DNA of 64,000 bases from Phycisphaeraceae bacterium (lineage in GTDB: Bacteria > Planctomycetota > Phycisphaerae > Phycisphaerales > UBA1924), in the NCBI GenBank assembly GCA_019636565.1, contig JAHBXG010000005.1, positions 62,001 through 126,000 on the forward strand, written 5' to 3'. The position numbers were made by a program, and so were the translations under genes. Below, one piece after another: positions 16,173-25,920 of the stretch (the stretch's first letter is position 1; each line of letters opens with the position of its first letter). The notes below the pieces were generated by a model. It did no database searches, was not told the origin of the DNA, and worked only from the letters and a program-made list of their open reading frames with translations.

Positions 16173-17035
16173 AGTTCGCCTTCATCAAGGACAACCGCGA
16201 TCGGTTCGACGTCGAGGTCCTGTGCGCCGTCTTCGATGTCACCCCCGCCGGCTTCTACGCCTGGCTCAAACGCCCCGAGAGCGGCCGCGCCGCCCGGGCG
16301 CGGGAACTCTGCGAACAGATTCGCGTCGTCCATCGCGAGGTCGACGGGATCTATGGCAGCATCAAGATCGCACGCGAGCTGCGGTCCCGCAACCACCGGG
16401 CGAACCGCAAGACCATCGCCAGGCTCATGGCCCGCATGGGAATCAGGTCCAAGGTGTACAGGAAGTTCCGCGTGCAGACCACCGACTCGGATCACGTCAA
16501 CCCGATCGCACCCAACACGCTCGACCAGAACTTCGCCCTGGCCGATGCGCCCGACAAGGTCTGGGGCGCTGACATCACCTGCATCGAGACCGATGAAGGC
16601 TTCCTCTATCTGGCGGGCGTGATGGACCTGTTCAGCCGCCGGATCGTCGGGTGGAGCATGGACGACGCGATGACCACCAAACTGGTGGGAGACGCCCTGA
16701 GCGCGGCCATCTCTTCCCGAAAGCCGTCTTTGCCTTTGCTTCATCACTCCGACCGCGGCGTGCAGTACACCAGCGGCCGATACCGGGAGTTGCTGGAGCA
16801 ACACGGCATCGAACCGAGCATGAGCCGCACCGGCAACTGCTACGACAGCGCGATGGTGGAATCGTTCTGGGGGAAGCTCAAGACGGAGATGGTGTACCAT
16901 CGCCGCTTTAAGACCAAAGCAGAGGCCCGCGCGGCCGTGTTCGACTACATCGAAGCGTTCTACAACCGCATGCGACTTCACGCCGCACTCGGATACCTGA
17001 GCACCGAACAGATCGGGGTTCGACGGTGCGGATGA
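16169..17035 (+). CDS. IS3-family transposase OrfB (DDE integrase domain)
   Basis: 288 aa from GTG 16169, which overlaps the orfA stop (GTGA). An HTH_21 segment (DGIYGSIKIARELR) is followed by the rve integrase core with the DDE triad: Asp in VWGADITCIET, Asp in LLHHSDRGVQYTS and Glu in SAMVESFWGKLKTE. The C-terminal FYNRMRLHAALGYLS motif is typical. The gene itself appears intact; it is normally made as an OrfAB fusion by frameshifting at 16121-16127. Confidence 0.93.
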   Translation: MKFAFIKDNRDRFDVEVLCAVFDVTPAGFYAWLKRPESGRAARARELCEQIRVVHREVDGIYGSIKIARELRSRNHRANRKTIARLMARMGIRSKVYRKFRVQTTDSDHVNPIAPNTLDQNFALADAPDKVWGADITCIETDEGFLYLAGVMDLFSRRIVGWSMDDAMTTKLVGDALSAAISSRKPSLPLLHHSDRGVQYTSGRYRELLEQHGIEPSMSRTGNCYDSAMVESFWGKLKTEMVYHRRFKTKAEARAAVFDYIEAFYNRMRLHAALGYLSTEQIGVRRCG

Positions 17036-17668
17036 TTAGCGTGTGTGAATGGAATCTCGGTCAGGTCAGAGCGCCTGAGACCCAAATCTGAAAGCGGTGT
17101 GAGAATCTGGATAGGTACATCGTGCTCCGGAGACAGGAAAAACCACCTCAAAAAGATGGCGGATTTGTCGGAGATATTCTACGGACAATCTTCGTAAGTG
17201 TTTGATGTACAGAATGTTATGCAATGTCGGGCCACTTACCCCCGACACGTCGATTTCGGACAAACCCAATCGTTTCGCGGCCGCGCCGCGGACGATGAAC
17301 ACGAAGTTGCACACTGGAAGCTTCTCCTCCAGATGACAACATTCGGACGCGCGTTTCGAATGACATTTGCTCGTTCCGACGCTTCGCGCGCAGCAATCGA
17401 CAACCCGTGAACGCCACGCCCGCGAAATCATTTCCGGGTGTTCGCCATCGCAGTCCGCCGTGTGGTTTCCAGGTGGAAAAATCCGCCGCATCCCTCGCAC
17501 CAATTTACGCCGTAAATCGGAAAACTCGTCCCTGGATCACGGAGAGCCGATTTCCGGATTGCGTTCCGCAGCGCCGTGATCGTCGCGCGGTCGCATCGCC
17601 GGGAGCAATGGTGTGGCAGTGGAGGAGGGGCAGGGTGGGATCGGTAGGGTCGCTGCTCGGAAACCCGA
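17036..17668. other. Gap after the insertion sequence, nothing recognised
   Basis: About 630 bases with somewhat lower GC than the surroundings. Open frames exist on both strands but none has a ribosome site or a recognisable domain. It may hold remains of whatever the insertion sequence or the adjacent phage module landed in. Confidence 0.4.
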
Positions 17669-18403
17669 TCAGCCGGTCAGCCAGTCATGGGCTTGGGCGA
17701 GCGCTTGCATCGGACGCAGTTCTATCTGGTGCTCGTGCATCGAGAGGTTGTCTCCCGGTCGTACCCAGTAACTCCCGTGAAAATCGGATGCGACAATGGT
17801 CAGGCACTGGCTGGTACCCGGCAGGAGCTTGGGATGGGTTGCTCCGACGATCTTGTCCGCGAGTGAAAAGCACCGAGCGATCGAGGCGGATGCTTGGTCG
17901 TTGTCCATATAGCAGCCACCCCAGGCCAGCTGAAGGAACATCGCCAAACCGCCGAATTGGAGGTAGTAATGGATGGCATAGGAGTTCCCGCCATGTCCCG
18001 AATGGGACAGAATGGCGTAGTCCTCCGAGCGAGGTTCGCGAACGTAGTGGTCCAGGTCATAGGGCCAGACGTTGAGCGTCCGGGTGGAGAAAACCCACGG
18101 TTCTTGTTCCTTCGGTCGCGCCGCTAGATTTGGCGGCATCGTGGGAAACGCCAGGCCCGCTTCCTGAAAGCGCGCCCTCGCCTTTTCAAGATCCGTCGCG
18201 GGGATGGGCTCGATCGACGGGGTGGTAGAAATCGCCGTCGAATCCGAAACCCGTTCACTTGAGGACGCCGGGGCCAGGGGCGAGAACGCCCCGGAAAGTG
18301 TTTCCGACAAGATTGGATTAGTCGGCGCTGCCATCTTGACGGGGCTCTTCTGGACTGAGTCCTTCGTCGTTTTTCGCGGCGTGGAATGCGGGACACCGGA
18401 CAT
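17669..18403 (-). CDS. Hypothetical protein with aromatic-rich C-terminal domain
   Basis: 244 aa, AAAGGA site before ATG 18403. The first ~75 residues are Ser/Thr/Pro-rich and look disordered. The remainder looks like one folded domain, rich in Trp, Tyr and His (FSTRTLNVWPYDLDHYV, YAILSHSGHGGNSYAIHYYLQFG, LAWGGCYMDND). I do not recognise the family. No signal peptide or membrane helix is seen. It stands alone between the insertion sequence and the phage packaging module and could be part of either acquired segment. Confidence 0.55.
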   Translation of the reverse strand: MSGVPHSTPRKTTKDSVQKSPVKMAAPTNPILSETLSGAFSPLAPASSSERVSDSTAISTTPSIEPIPATDLEKARARFQEAGLAFPTMPPNLAARPKEQEPWVFSTRTLNVWPYDLDHYVREPRSEDYAILSHSGHGGNSYAIHYYLQFGGLAMFLQLAWGGCYMDNDQASASIARCFSLADKIVGATHPKLLPGTSQCLTIVASDFHGSYWVRPGDNLSMHEHQIELRPMQALAQAHDWLTG

Positions 18404-19135
18404 GTGTTTTCCTTTCGGCCCCGGCTACGAATCATCGAACCCGGCTTTGGCAGGCTGGCATTGGCGTGGTCGCGGGGACCCTGAAACCGCCTTACTTGGA
18501 CATGGCCAAACAGCGACGGAAGCGGTCTTCACCAGTTAGAACGCACGGGTGTTTGCTGGGTTCCCTTGCCGGAGGCCTATAGAGCCGAGAAAGGGCGGAA
18601 TAGCGCCTATTACGAGCAATTCGTGGGCGACGGCAGAGGTCTGCGTCGAACGACGTCCTGGTCTGGGAATGCGAATCGTTGACATGGGCTTTCGTGAATG
18701 ATGCAGTTCAACGGTGGGAAGCCGCAATTCTCTCACCGAACCGGCGCGAGAGATTCAGCTCAAGTCTTCGGGCATGACGCCGCGGCTATCCATATTCGGC
18801 CCCGCCGAAATGAATCGCACCGCCGCCATCGTTCGTTGGTGCCACGCGAGTGAAAAGCCCCGCGAGACGCATGGATCGCCTGGTTCGGTTGATGTCAAAG
18901 CGGCGGGGGTAGTTTCCGGCGGAAACCACCCCCCGGTCAGGACCGGTGCGTTATCAAGATGGGAGGACCGGCGCTGCTTCGCTGGGACGCATTGTCTGCT
19001 TCGCTCGTTCGTGTCGCCTGAGGAACGGGGGCAGTAGTGGATGGCGGGGGATAAGGGCGGTCCGGCCGACTTGACAGGTTTGAGATCTGTGTTTCACTCG
19101 TTCCGGCGAGGACTCTCGTCACGGAGTACCGCACC
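18404..19135. other. Gap upstream of the phage module, nothing recognised
   Basis: About 730 bases with no supported gene. A TTGACA hexamer at 19071 lies 60 bases before the ParB-methyltransferase start but has no good -10 partner. Nothing resembling a tRNA or attachment-site repeat was seen. Confidence 0.4.
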
Positions 19136-20479
19136 ATGCTCGTTCGAACAATCGCCATCTCCAAGCTCAAGCCCGCCGCGTACAACCCTCGCCAGAGCCT
19201 GCAACCCGGCGATCCCGATTTCAGCAAGCTCGAGGTCAGCCTCAGTGAGTTCGGCTTGGTTGAACCACTGGTTTGGAACCGGCGCACCGGCAATTTGGTG
19301 GGCGGTCACCAGCGCCTCGCGGTGCTGCGGCATCAGGGAATCAAGTCCGTGGATGTCTCGGTCGTCGATCTGCCCCTGCTCAAGGAAAAAGCCCTCAACA
19401 TCGCGCTCAACAAGATCCAGGGCGCCTGGGATGAACACAAGCTCGCCGCTCTCCTCGACGAACTTCTGCGGGATGGCAATGCCGCCCTCACCGGCTTTGA
19501 ACAGGACGAGGTCGACGCGCTGCTCGCCCAGTACGCCAACGCCAACCAAGGCGCGGCGGGCGACGATGCGGAATTCGACACCGAGGCCGAACTGGCCAAG
19601 ATCGGTACCCCGGTGACCAAGCCCGGGGATCTGATCGTGCTGGGGAACAATCCGCGGCTCTCGCACGTCTTGCTCTGCGGCGACAGCACCGACCCGTTGC
19701 ATGTGAAACGCCTGATCGAAGCTTCGGGCGGGATGAAGGCGACGCTCTTCGCCACCGACCCACCCTACCTCGTCGGATACGACGGCACGCATCACCCTGC
19801 CGCGAAAGGTACCCCTGCGGCCAAAAAGAACCGCTCGTGGAAGACGACCTACGGCGTGACCTGGGACGACGCCGCGGCGAACCCCGAGCTCTATGAGAAA
19901 TTCTGCGCGGCCGCGGTGGCAGAAGCGATTCGCCCCGACGCCGCCTGGTACTGCTGGCACGCCAGCCGGCGCCAAGGCATGGTCGAAGCCGCATGGAACA
20001 GCGTGGGCGCGTTCGTTCATTGCCAGATTGTGTGGGCGAAGAACCGGTCCATACTCACGCGCACGTGGTATTCCTGGCAGCACGAGCCCTGCTTCTTCGG
20101 GTGGCTCAAGCCACCGCTCGGGAAAAAACCTCCGAAGAACCCCGATGCCCCAGCGCTCTCGACGGTCTGGCAGATCGACACCATCCCCAACGGGGACGAG
20201 CGGCCGGATCATCCCACGCCCAAGCCCTTGGGAGTCTTCGAACGCCCGATGCTTCAGCACACCCGGCCGGGCGAACTCTGCTATGAGCCATTTGCCGGGA
20301 GTGGGACACAGATCATCGTGGCCCAGCAGCTCGGACGGCGCTGCGCCGCCATCGAGATCAGCCCGGTCTACTGCGACTTGATAGTCCGTCGCTGGATCCA
20401 TTCGGTCGGACGCGCCAATGCGCCACGTCAGTTGGTCTCGCGCTACCTCAAAACCACCGGGAGCAAGGCGCCAAAATGA
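19136..20479 (+). CDS. ParB-like nuclease / DNA methyltransferase fusion (phage-type)
   Basis: 447 aa. Residues 1-100 form a ParB/Srx-like domain (NPRQSLQ; VEPLVWNRRTGNLVGGHQR with the GGHQR motif). A DNA N4/N6 amino-methyltransferase follows, with DPPY at 208-211 and the SAM-binding FAGSGT at 386-391, a beta-class order (catalytic motif before the SAM motif). Such fusions are common in prophages, where they modify phage or host DNA beside terminase genes. The stop overlaps the next start (ATGA). No restriction enzyme gene is adjacent. Confidence 0.9.
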   Translation: MLVRTIAISKLKPAAYNPRQSLQPGDPDFSKLEVSLSEFGLVEPLVWNRRTGNLVGGHQRLAVLRHQGIKSVDVSVVDLPLLKEKALNIALNKIQGAWDEHKLAALLDELLRDGNAALTGFEQDEVDALLAQYANANQGAAGDDAEFDTEAELAKIGTPVTKPGDLIVLGNNPRLSHVLLCGDSTDPLHVKRLIEASGGMKATLFATDPPYLVGYDGTHHPAAKGTPAAKKNRSWKTTYGVTWDDAAANPELYEKFCAAAVAEAIRPDAAWYCWHASRRQGMVEAAWNSVGAFVHCQIVWAKNRSILTRTWYSWQHEPCFFGWLKPPLGKKPPKNPDAPALSTVWQIDTIPNGDERPDHPTPKPLGVFERPMLQHTRPGELCYEPFAGSGTQIIVAQQLGRRCAAIEISPVYCDLIVRRWIHSVGRANAPRQLVSRYLKTTGSKAPK

Positions 20480-21243
20480 CCACCCCCCGCCCCACTCCCA
20501 ACCCCCATCCCCGCTCAGGTCCCCCGAAGACCAAGCAGGCTCCCGTGCCCACTGGCCGCTCAAAGCCGCCCGCCAGCACGCGCAAGTCGGCGCCTGTGCT
20601 TCCGCCCGTGACTCAATCCAATCATGGCGGCGATGCCTCCGGTCGTTCGCTCGATCTCATCGCCGGCCTGCGGTCTGGTCAAATCGAAGGTCGGTTGCTC
20701 GCCCCCGAAGATCGGCAGAGCGTGGTGGGGGTACTCGCCTCCGATGGAGTCTCGAGCGCGGAGATCGCCCAGATTCTGAAAGTCTCCGATCGAACTGTTG
20801 AACGTGATCGCCGCGCCCTTCGTGAAACCCTTGCCGTCAGCCGCGACCCGGGGATGGTCGAAGAGATGGTGGGGCGTCTCATGCAGGAGGCCGAGGTATC
20901 GGTGCAACGGATCCGCCGGATCGCCCGCGATCGGGAAGCGGAACCGGCCGTGCGTGTGGACGCCGAACACCGAGCGTTCCAAATTGTGAGCGAACTCGTT
21001 CAGCGGCTCCAGAGCGTGGGATATCTCCCGAACGCCACCCACCGAATCCAAGCCGACTTGACGCACCATGCGGCCGAGTTGCCCACGGTGGAGGAGTTAC
21101 AGGGTGAACTGGCTCGGCTCCGGAGCGCGGGCGCGCCCATTCAGATGGTGGAGGAACTTCAAGCGCTGATGAATCAGGCGGCGGCTGCCTCGGGAGTCCG
21201 GCAACTCGTGGGTCTGGTGGCAGAGGCAGGGTCGAATGTGTAG
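20476..21243 (+). CDS. Small terminase-like protein with helix-turn-helix
   Basis: 255 aa. A Pro-rich N-terminal tail of 45 residues is followed by a helix-turn-helix (GVSSAEIAQILKVSDRTVERDRRAL) and long helical segments with TVEELQGELARLRS near the C-terminus. Its position, translationally coupled to the methyltransferase and 30 bases before the large terminase, suggests the DNA-recognition (small) terminase subunit. Sequence alone does not prove that; a phage transcription regulator is the alternative. Confidence 0.6.
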   Translation: MTTPRPTPNPHPRSGPPKTKQAPVPTGRSKPPASTRKSAPVLPPVTQSNHGGDASGRSLDLIAGLRSGQIEGRLLAPEDRQSVVGVLASDGVSSAEIAQILKVSDRTVERDRRALRETLAVSRDPGMVEEMVGRLMQEAEVSVQRIRRIARDREAEPAVRVDAEHRAFQIVSELVQRLQSVGYLPNATHRIQADLTHHAAELPTVEELQGELARLRSAGAPIQMVEELQALMNQAAAASGVRQLVGLVAEAGSNV

Positions 21244-21273
21244 TGCGGCAGGCGCCGCTTGAAGGAGATTGCC

Positions 21274-22851
21274 ATGAAAATCACCGAGCAATATGCCCCA
21301 GCGGTGCGCCAAGCGATGTCGAAAGCCAGACGCGCATGGGCAGAGCGGTCCCCCAAGGACTTTGCCGCGGTTTATCTCTCGTCGACGTTCAACAAACCAT
21401 CTTCCGCGATGCATGAGGAGATATTCCAAGAGCTCGGATCCATGCATATGCGGCGCGGTTCGCACCTGGCTATCGCCGCCCCGCGTGGCCACGCCAAGAG
21501 CACCGTGGTCACGCTGGCGTATGTGCTCTGGGTGCTTCTGTTTGAGAACGAACCCTTTGTCGTGCTGTTGTCGGCGACCGCCGACCAGAGCCAGCGGCTT
21601 CTTGAGCATGTCAAGCGCACAATCGAAACGAATGAAATACTGAGGATGGATTTTCCCGAGCTTCGCGATGCCAAGAAAATTCGTCCCTGGCGCAAGGCCG
21701 GCATCCTCCTGCCGAACAGGACACTTTTGGCAAGCTACTCCGCAAACCAGAACTTCCGAGGAGTCCGGCACGGGGAGCACAGACCAACGCTGATCATCGC
21801 GGACGACTTGGAGGACAAGACTCGGGTGATCTCGGAGTTGCAGAGGCAGGCTCTGAACGACTGGTTCACTTCGACCGCCCTCAAAGCGGGCACCCCCGAA
21901 ACCAACGTGATCATCGTCGGCACGGTTTTCCATCACGAGTCGCTCCTGGGCAACCTGCTCGATCCGCAGAAGAGCCCGGGCTGGAAGGGGATGAAATATG
22001 CGGCGGTTAAGAGTTTCAGCGACCGGCCCGATTTATGGGAAGAGTGGATCGAGATCCTGCGGGGCAGGCGATCGCACTTCGGGGGAACAGGTGCCGAAGG
22101 AGCGAACTTTTTCTACGCATTCAACGCAAAGGCAATGGAAAGTGGCGCGTCCGTGCTCTGGCCGGAGATGTTCAGCTACCGCCAGCTCATGGAGGTGAAA
22201 TTCCGCGAAGGTGAATCGCCCTTCCAGGCAGAATTCATGAACGACCCCCTCGATCCGGCCGCCTGCATCTTCGCGCGGGCCAATCTCATCTACTGGGACG
22301 ATGCAGATTCAACCGCCGATCAACTGCTGCGGAAATTGCCTCGTTGTGGTCGATTCTTCGCGGCGTGCGATCCGAGCTTGGGGAAAGACTCTCGTAGGGG
22401 CGACTACTCGGCAATTGTCATCGTTTATCAGCCAGGATCCAAAGCGCCGAATTACGTCGTGGCCGCCGACATCGCTCGACGGACTCCAGCCCAAACCATC
22501 TCGCGAATCGTGGAGTATGCGCGCACGTACCGAATCGATAAAATGGCGGTGGAGGGAAACAACTTCCAAGACATCATGGTGAACGCTCTGGCCAATCGGG
22601 TTGGTCGCGAGGGACTTGCCGTGCCGGTGCACTCGATTCAGAATCGAACGAACAAAGTCGCCCGGATCACTTCGCTGGAAGCGGACATCAGCACGGGCAG
22701 GCTAATCCTTGCCAAGCAACATCAGATGCTGATCGAACAACTGAAAGCCTTTCCTCTGGGGAGGCACGATGACGGACCGGACGCCTTGGAGATGGTCAAC
22801 ACACTCGCGAACGCGAACCGGGGATGCCGAATCTCATGGATGAATTTGTGA
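21274..22851 (+). CDS. Phage terminase large subunit
   Basis: 525 aa from ATG 21274 (AAGGAG six bases upstream). The ATPase domain has Walker A APRGHAKST (Lys75) and a Walker B-like LIIADDLED, with the TTG(T)VFHHESLLG-type coupling region near 215. The RNase-H nuclease domain has Asp in ACDPSLGKDSRRGDYSA and a C-terminal HDDGPDALEM acidic motif. The ATPase packages phage DNA and the nuclease cuts concatemers. Both active centres look intact. No portal, protease or capsid gene follows; the next gene is a membrane protein 518 bases away. Confidence 0.93.
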   Translation: MKITEQYAPAVRQAMSKARRAWAERSPKDFAAVYLSSTFNKPSSAMHEEIFQELGSMHMRRGSHLAIAAPRGHAKSTVVTLAYVLWVLLFENEPFVVLLSATADQSQRLLEHVKRTIETNEILRMDFPELRDAKKIRPWRKAGILLPNRTLLASYSANQNFRGVRHGEHRPTLIIADDLEDKTRVISELQRQALNDWFTSTALKAGTPETNVIIVGTVFHHESLLGNLLDPQKSPGWKGMKYAAVKSFSDRPDLWEEWIEILRGRRSHFGGTGAEGANFFYAFNAKAMESGASVLWPEMFSYRQLMEVKFREGESPFQAEFMNDPLDPAACIFARANLIYWDDADSTADQLLRKLPRCGRFFAACDPSLGKDSRRGDYSAIVIVYQPGSKAPNYVVAADIARRTPAQTISRIVEYARTYRIDKMAVEGNNFQDIMVNALANRVGREGLAVPVHSIQNRTNKVARITSLEADISTGRLILAKQHQMLIEQLKAFPLGRHDDGPDALEMVNTLANANRGCRISWMNL

Positions 22852-23369
22852 TGCAGAAGCACGGCGGGTCTGCAGCACTTGTCCGGCTTCGAAGGACCGT
22901 CAACGGTCGGAACGCTCGGGGACTTGGCCGAGGAAGAGTGCGGTGGTTTCACCGAAACCGCAGGTGCCCCAACCAGCTTCTTCACGTGTCGCGCTTTCCG
23001 CTTGTCCGTGCTTAAGCGGCACGTGGGCGCCGGGAATTACCCTGGCTGACCGAGGCCACTCGCATTGTGCCCATTTTGCAGCAGCCTGTTAAGGAGCTCC
23101 TCGGGCTCTTGTAGCGCCAACCGGGGAGCAAGAACTCCTAGTCTGCGAGGGGAAGATGCTCAGCAACGGTGGCCGACGACACCCGTAGCAAGAGACACGA
23201 CACTGAGCGATTGGGGAAGTTTTCCAGTAGAGCCGCGCCGCATTTTGGCCAAAATACTCTCGATATCGCTACTGGTACTGCCCAGCTGTGATCTCCAGCG
23301 AGAGAAAGGCTCTAGCGGCCCGGCTCGCTGGCGATGGGCCAGTTCGTGATTATCTAAAGGAGTGCGTCT
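22852..23369. other. Gap downstream of the terminase, contains one regulatory motif
   Basis: About 520 bases, no supported gene and no phage structural gene fragment recognised. The last 160 bases hold motif site C and lead into the gene at 23370. Confidence 0.5.
23209..23225 (+). promoter_or_regulatory. GATTGGGGAARTTTCC motif, site C
   Basis: GATTGGGGAAGTTTTCC, full ten-base core with one extra T in the right arm. It points to the membrane-protein gene at 23370, 145 bases downstream. Confidence 0.6.
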
Positions 23370-23981
23370 GTGACCAAGCTCTCTCGAACACAACAGCGCC
23401 GTGCTGATCGTCAAATCGGACGCGTCGGCGGAAGCCTCCCCGGAATACTTCTGCTGTCGTATGCGCTGCCCATCGGGATTGTGGTGTGGGCCCTCGGCTC
23501 CGTTGTTGCCATGGCAATGCTGGTCGCTTTGATACTGGCAATTGTGGCAATGGTACCGATAGCAGGGGCGGTGGCAGTTGTTGGGGCGGTCACTCTACCC
23601 GTCGCTGCCGTTTGCTTTTTGGCGATCGGGCTCCTCGCTACGGGGATAATTCTTTCGGCGCAGCGTGCATGGGCTTTGTCCGAGTCGGTTCGCGCCTGGA
23701 TTACGGCAGGTTTGGCGCGACGCGATGAGCGTGTCGCTCGGGCCGATATGCCGACGTCCACGGTCGGAGATCGCGGACGACTTCCACACATCGATACTGC
23801 GCGGGGCGCCGAGCCGTTCCGAGCCCGTCAAGCACGAACCGGCTCGGAGCGTCGCTTGCTACTGGGCACACCAATTGCGCGACCAACGCAAAATCGAGTC
23901 CTGAGTGGGGCCGAACACCGCCGCCACTCGTTCGACGTGGTGAGAGACCAGTGCGTTTCGCGCCTCTTACACACGATGTGA
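23370..23981 (+). CDS. Hypothetical membrane protein
   Basis: 203 aa from GTG 23370 with AAAGGAG upstream. A basic N-terminus (QQRRADRQIGRVGG) is followed by about three membrane helices (residues 25-100, very Ala/Val/Ile-rich) and a soluble basic C-terminal half without a recognised domain. It is preceded by motif site C and opens the stress island, 63 bases before glutamate dehydrogenase. Confidence 0.6.
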   Translation: MTKLSRTQQRRADRQIGRVGGSLPGILLLSYALPIGIVVWALGSVVAMAMLVALILAIVAMVPIAGAVAVVGAVTLPVAAVCFLAIGLLATGIILSAQRAWALSESVRAWITAGLARRDERVARADMPTSTVGDRGRLPHIDTARGAEPFRARQARTGSERRLLLGTPIARPTQNRVLSGAEHRRHSFDVVRDQCVSRLLHTM

Positions 23982-24044
23982 TCTTGGTACGTGCCGCGCC
24001 GTTGCAATGAAGCCCGCTCTTTAACCGAGCGGTATGGAGGAATC

Positions 24045-25379
24045 ATGACCACCACCGATACGACGACCCTGAACGCGACCCCGCCGATCAAGTCAGCAGG
24101 CTCCGTGGCACATCACGAAGGAACTCCCGTGGCGCTCTTTCAGCGCGTGCAGCAGCAGTTCGAGCGGGCCGCCGAGATGTTGGATCTCGCCCCTGAGGTG
24201 CGGAAAATCCTCGCGCGCCCCGCGTGCGAAATCAGCGTGACGTTCCCGGTGCGGATGGACGATGGCCGGTTCGAGACCTTCACCGGCTACCGTGTCCAGC
24301 ATAATAACGCCCTCGGTCCGTTCAAGGGCGGAATCCGCTACCACCCCGACGTCAGCATCGACGAGGTGCGCGCTCTCGCAGCGTGGATGACCACCAAGTG
24401 CGCCTTGGTCGACATCCCCTTCGGCGGAGCAAAAGGCGGCGTGCAATTCGACCCCTCGGAGCTGAGCAGGCCTGAGTTGGAGCGGCTCACCCGGCGGTTT
24501 ATCTACGCCCTGGGTAACAACATCGGTCCGGACTATGACGTGCCCGCCCCCGATGTGGGCACCGATGCACGGACGATGGCGTGGATCGTGGACACATATG
24601 CGGCCACCCTTCCGCCCCAGGATCGGCATCGCGCGCTCGCGGTCGTCACCGGCAAGCCGGTGAGTGCGGGCGGGTCTGTCGGGCGCGAGAAGGCTACCGG
24701 TCAAGGTGTGGTCGATCTAATCGCGCTCTGGGCGAAAGACAACAACGTGAGCCTGAGCGACCTGAGCTACACGGTTCAAGGGTTCGGCAAAGTCGGATTC
24801 TGGGCTGCGCATACTCTCAACAAGCTTGGTGCAACGCTCATCGCCGTGGAAGACATCACAGGAGCCGTGCGATCGACCGAGGGGCTCAATGCGGACGCGC
24901 TCGCGGAGCATGTTCGCCAGACCGGGGGCGTCAGTGGGTTCCCCGGAGCGGAGGCTATCAGTCACACCGAGTTCTTCGAGGTCACGGCTGATGTATTCAT
25001 CCCGGCCGCAATGGAGAACCAGGTCACCGCCGAGACGGCCGGTTTGCTCAACGTTCGACTGGTCGCGGAAGGGGCCAACGGCCCGACAACTCCAGAGGGC
25101 GACGCGGTGCTGCGCGAGCGCGGGATCGAGGTGTTGCCCGACATCCTCTGCAACGCCGGCGGCGTGATTGTCAGCTACTTCGAATGGGTGCAGAACCGCG
25201 GCGGTGCAAGCTGGGATGCGGCAGAGATCGATCGCCGTCTCCAGGAGATCCTCGCTAGCGCGTACCAGCGTGTGATGTCCGTGAGCGAAACCAAGGGCGT
25301 TGATCGGCGCACCGCCGCCTACGCGGTCGCGCTCTCAAGGCTTGAACAGGTGTACGAAGAACGTGGCATTTTCCCCTGA
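24045..25379 (+). CDS. gdhA: Glutamate dehydrogenase (Glu/Leu/Phe/Val dehydrogenase family)
   Basis: 444 aa from ATG 24045 (GGAGG site). The N-terminal substrate domain has the catalytic lysine motif PFGGAKGGV and the glutamate-binding GGIRYHPDV. The Rossmann domain follows (YTVQGFGKVGFWAAHTL, with GFGKVG). The enzyme reversibly converts glutamate to 2-oxoglutarate and ammonium; coenzyme use (NAD or NADP) cannot be decided by eye. It heads a run of plus-strand genes with the Rnk-like and HPF-like proteins, linking nitrogen/carbon supply to the stress set. Confidence 0.92.
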   Translation: MTTTDTTTLNATPPIKSAGSVAHHEGTPVALFQRVQQQFERAAEMLDLAPEVRKILARPACEISVTFPVRMDDGRFETFTGYRVQHNNALGPFKGGIRYHPDVSIDEVRALAAWMTTKCALVDIPFGGAKGGVQFDPSELSRPELERLTRRFIYALGNNIGPDYDVPAPDVGTDARTMAWIVDTYAATLPPQDRHRALAVVTGKPVSAGGSVGREKATGQGVVDLIALWAKDNNVSLSDLSYTVQGFGKVGFWAAHTLNKLGATLIAVEDITGAVRSTEGLNADALAEHVRQTGGVSGFPGAEAISHTEFFEVTADVFIPAAMENQVTAETAGLLNVRLVAEGANGPTTPEGDAVLRERGIEVLPDILCNAGGVIVSYFEWVQNRGGASWDAAEIDRRLQEILASAYQRVMSVSETKGVDRRTAAYAVALSRLEQVYEERGIFP

Positions 25380-25404
25380 ACGACAACTCCGAAGGACATC
25401 CGAC

Positions 25405-25818
25405 ATGAACAACCGAACCATCCATGTGACCGAGAGTGACATGCTCCGTCTCCGAAACGTGATCAATTCCATTCGCGGCGACGACGACCGCGATCGACCG
25501 TACCTGAAGGTTCTGGAATCGGAGCTCGACCGAGCGGTCGTGCTTTCGCCAGACCAGATCGCGCCCGACGTCGTCACCATGAACTCACGTGCTCGCCTGC
25601 GGGACGGCCGTCGGACATGGACCATGACGCTGGTGTTCCCGGAACTGGCAGACTCAGAGGAGGGGTGCATCTCGATTCTGGCCCCTCTAGGAGCGGCGAT
25701 TCTGGGCTGCCGGGTCGGACAATCCGTGGAGTTCCGCGTTCCGGACGGTGAGACTCGGTCGTGCGACATTTTGAGCGTCCTGTACCAACCCGAGGCCGCG
25801 GGTGATCGGCATCTGTGA
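25405..25818 (+). CDS. Rnk-type regulator of nucleoside diphosphate kinase (GreA/GreB C-terminal domain), copy 1
   Basis: 137 aa, GAAGGA before ATG 25405. A short N-terminal helical part is followed by the GreA/GreB C-terminal FKBP-like fold (APDVVTMNSRARLRDG, ISILAPLGAAILGCRVGQ, VLYQPEA). The long coiled coil of GreA is missing, as in Rnk, which binds RNA polymerase. It lies 25 bases after glutamate dehydrogenase. Two further copies follow. Confidence 0.85.
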   Translation: MNNRTIHVTESDMLRLRNVINSIRGDDDRDRPYLKVLESELDRAVVLSPDQIAPDVVTMNSRARLRDGRRTWTMTLVFPELADSEEGCISILAPLGAAILGCRVGQSVEFRVPDGETRSCDILSVLYQPEAAGDRHL

Positions 25819-25920
25819 CCGGCAGGCGGCTGCTGCCGCCGGCCAATCCCTCGCAAAATGAATTTTGGACTGAAGACTGCCGAAATGTTTCACGCCGCAC
25901 CCCCAAGCAAGGAGGCACCG

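Larger units (their letters stand above)
15873..17035 (+). mobile_element. IS3-family insertion sequence (orfA/orfB; ends not resolved)
   Basis: Contains a typical orfA-orfB pair with an A7 slippery site and the DDE transposase signature. The listed bounds are those of the coding part. A TGAAGCAAACCCC stretch near 15828 could belong to the left terminal repeat, but no matching inverted copy was found to the right of 17035, so the right end may be diverged or deleted. Confidence 0.75.

Noticed and set aside
17066..17503. 145-codon minus-strand frame after the insertion sequence
   Set aside because: No ribosome site, no recognised domain and unusual composition for this genome; treated as chance.
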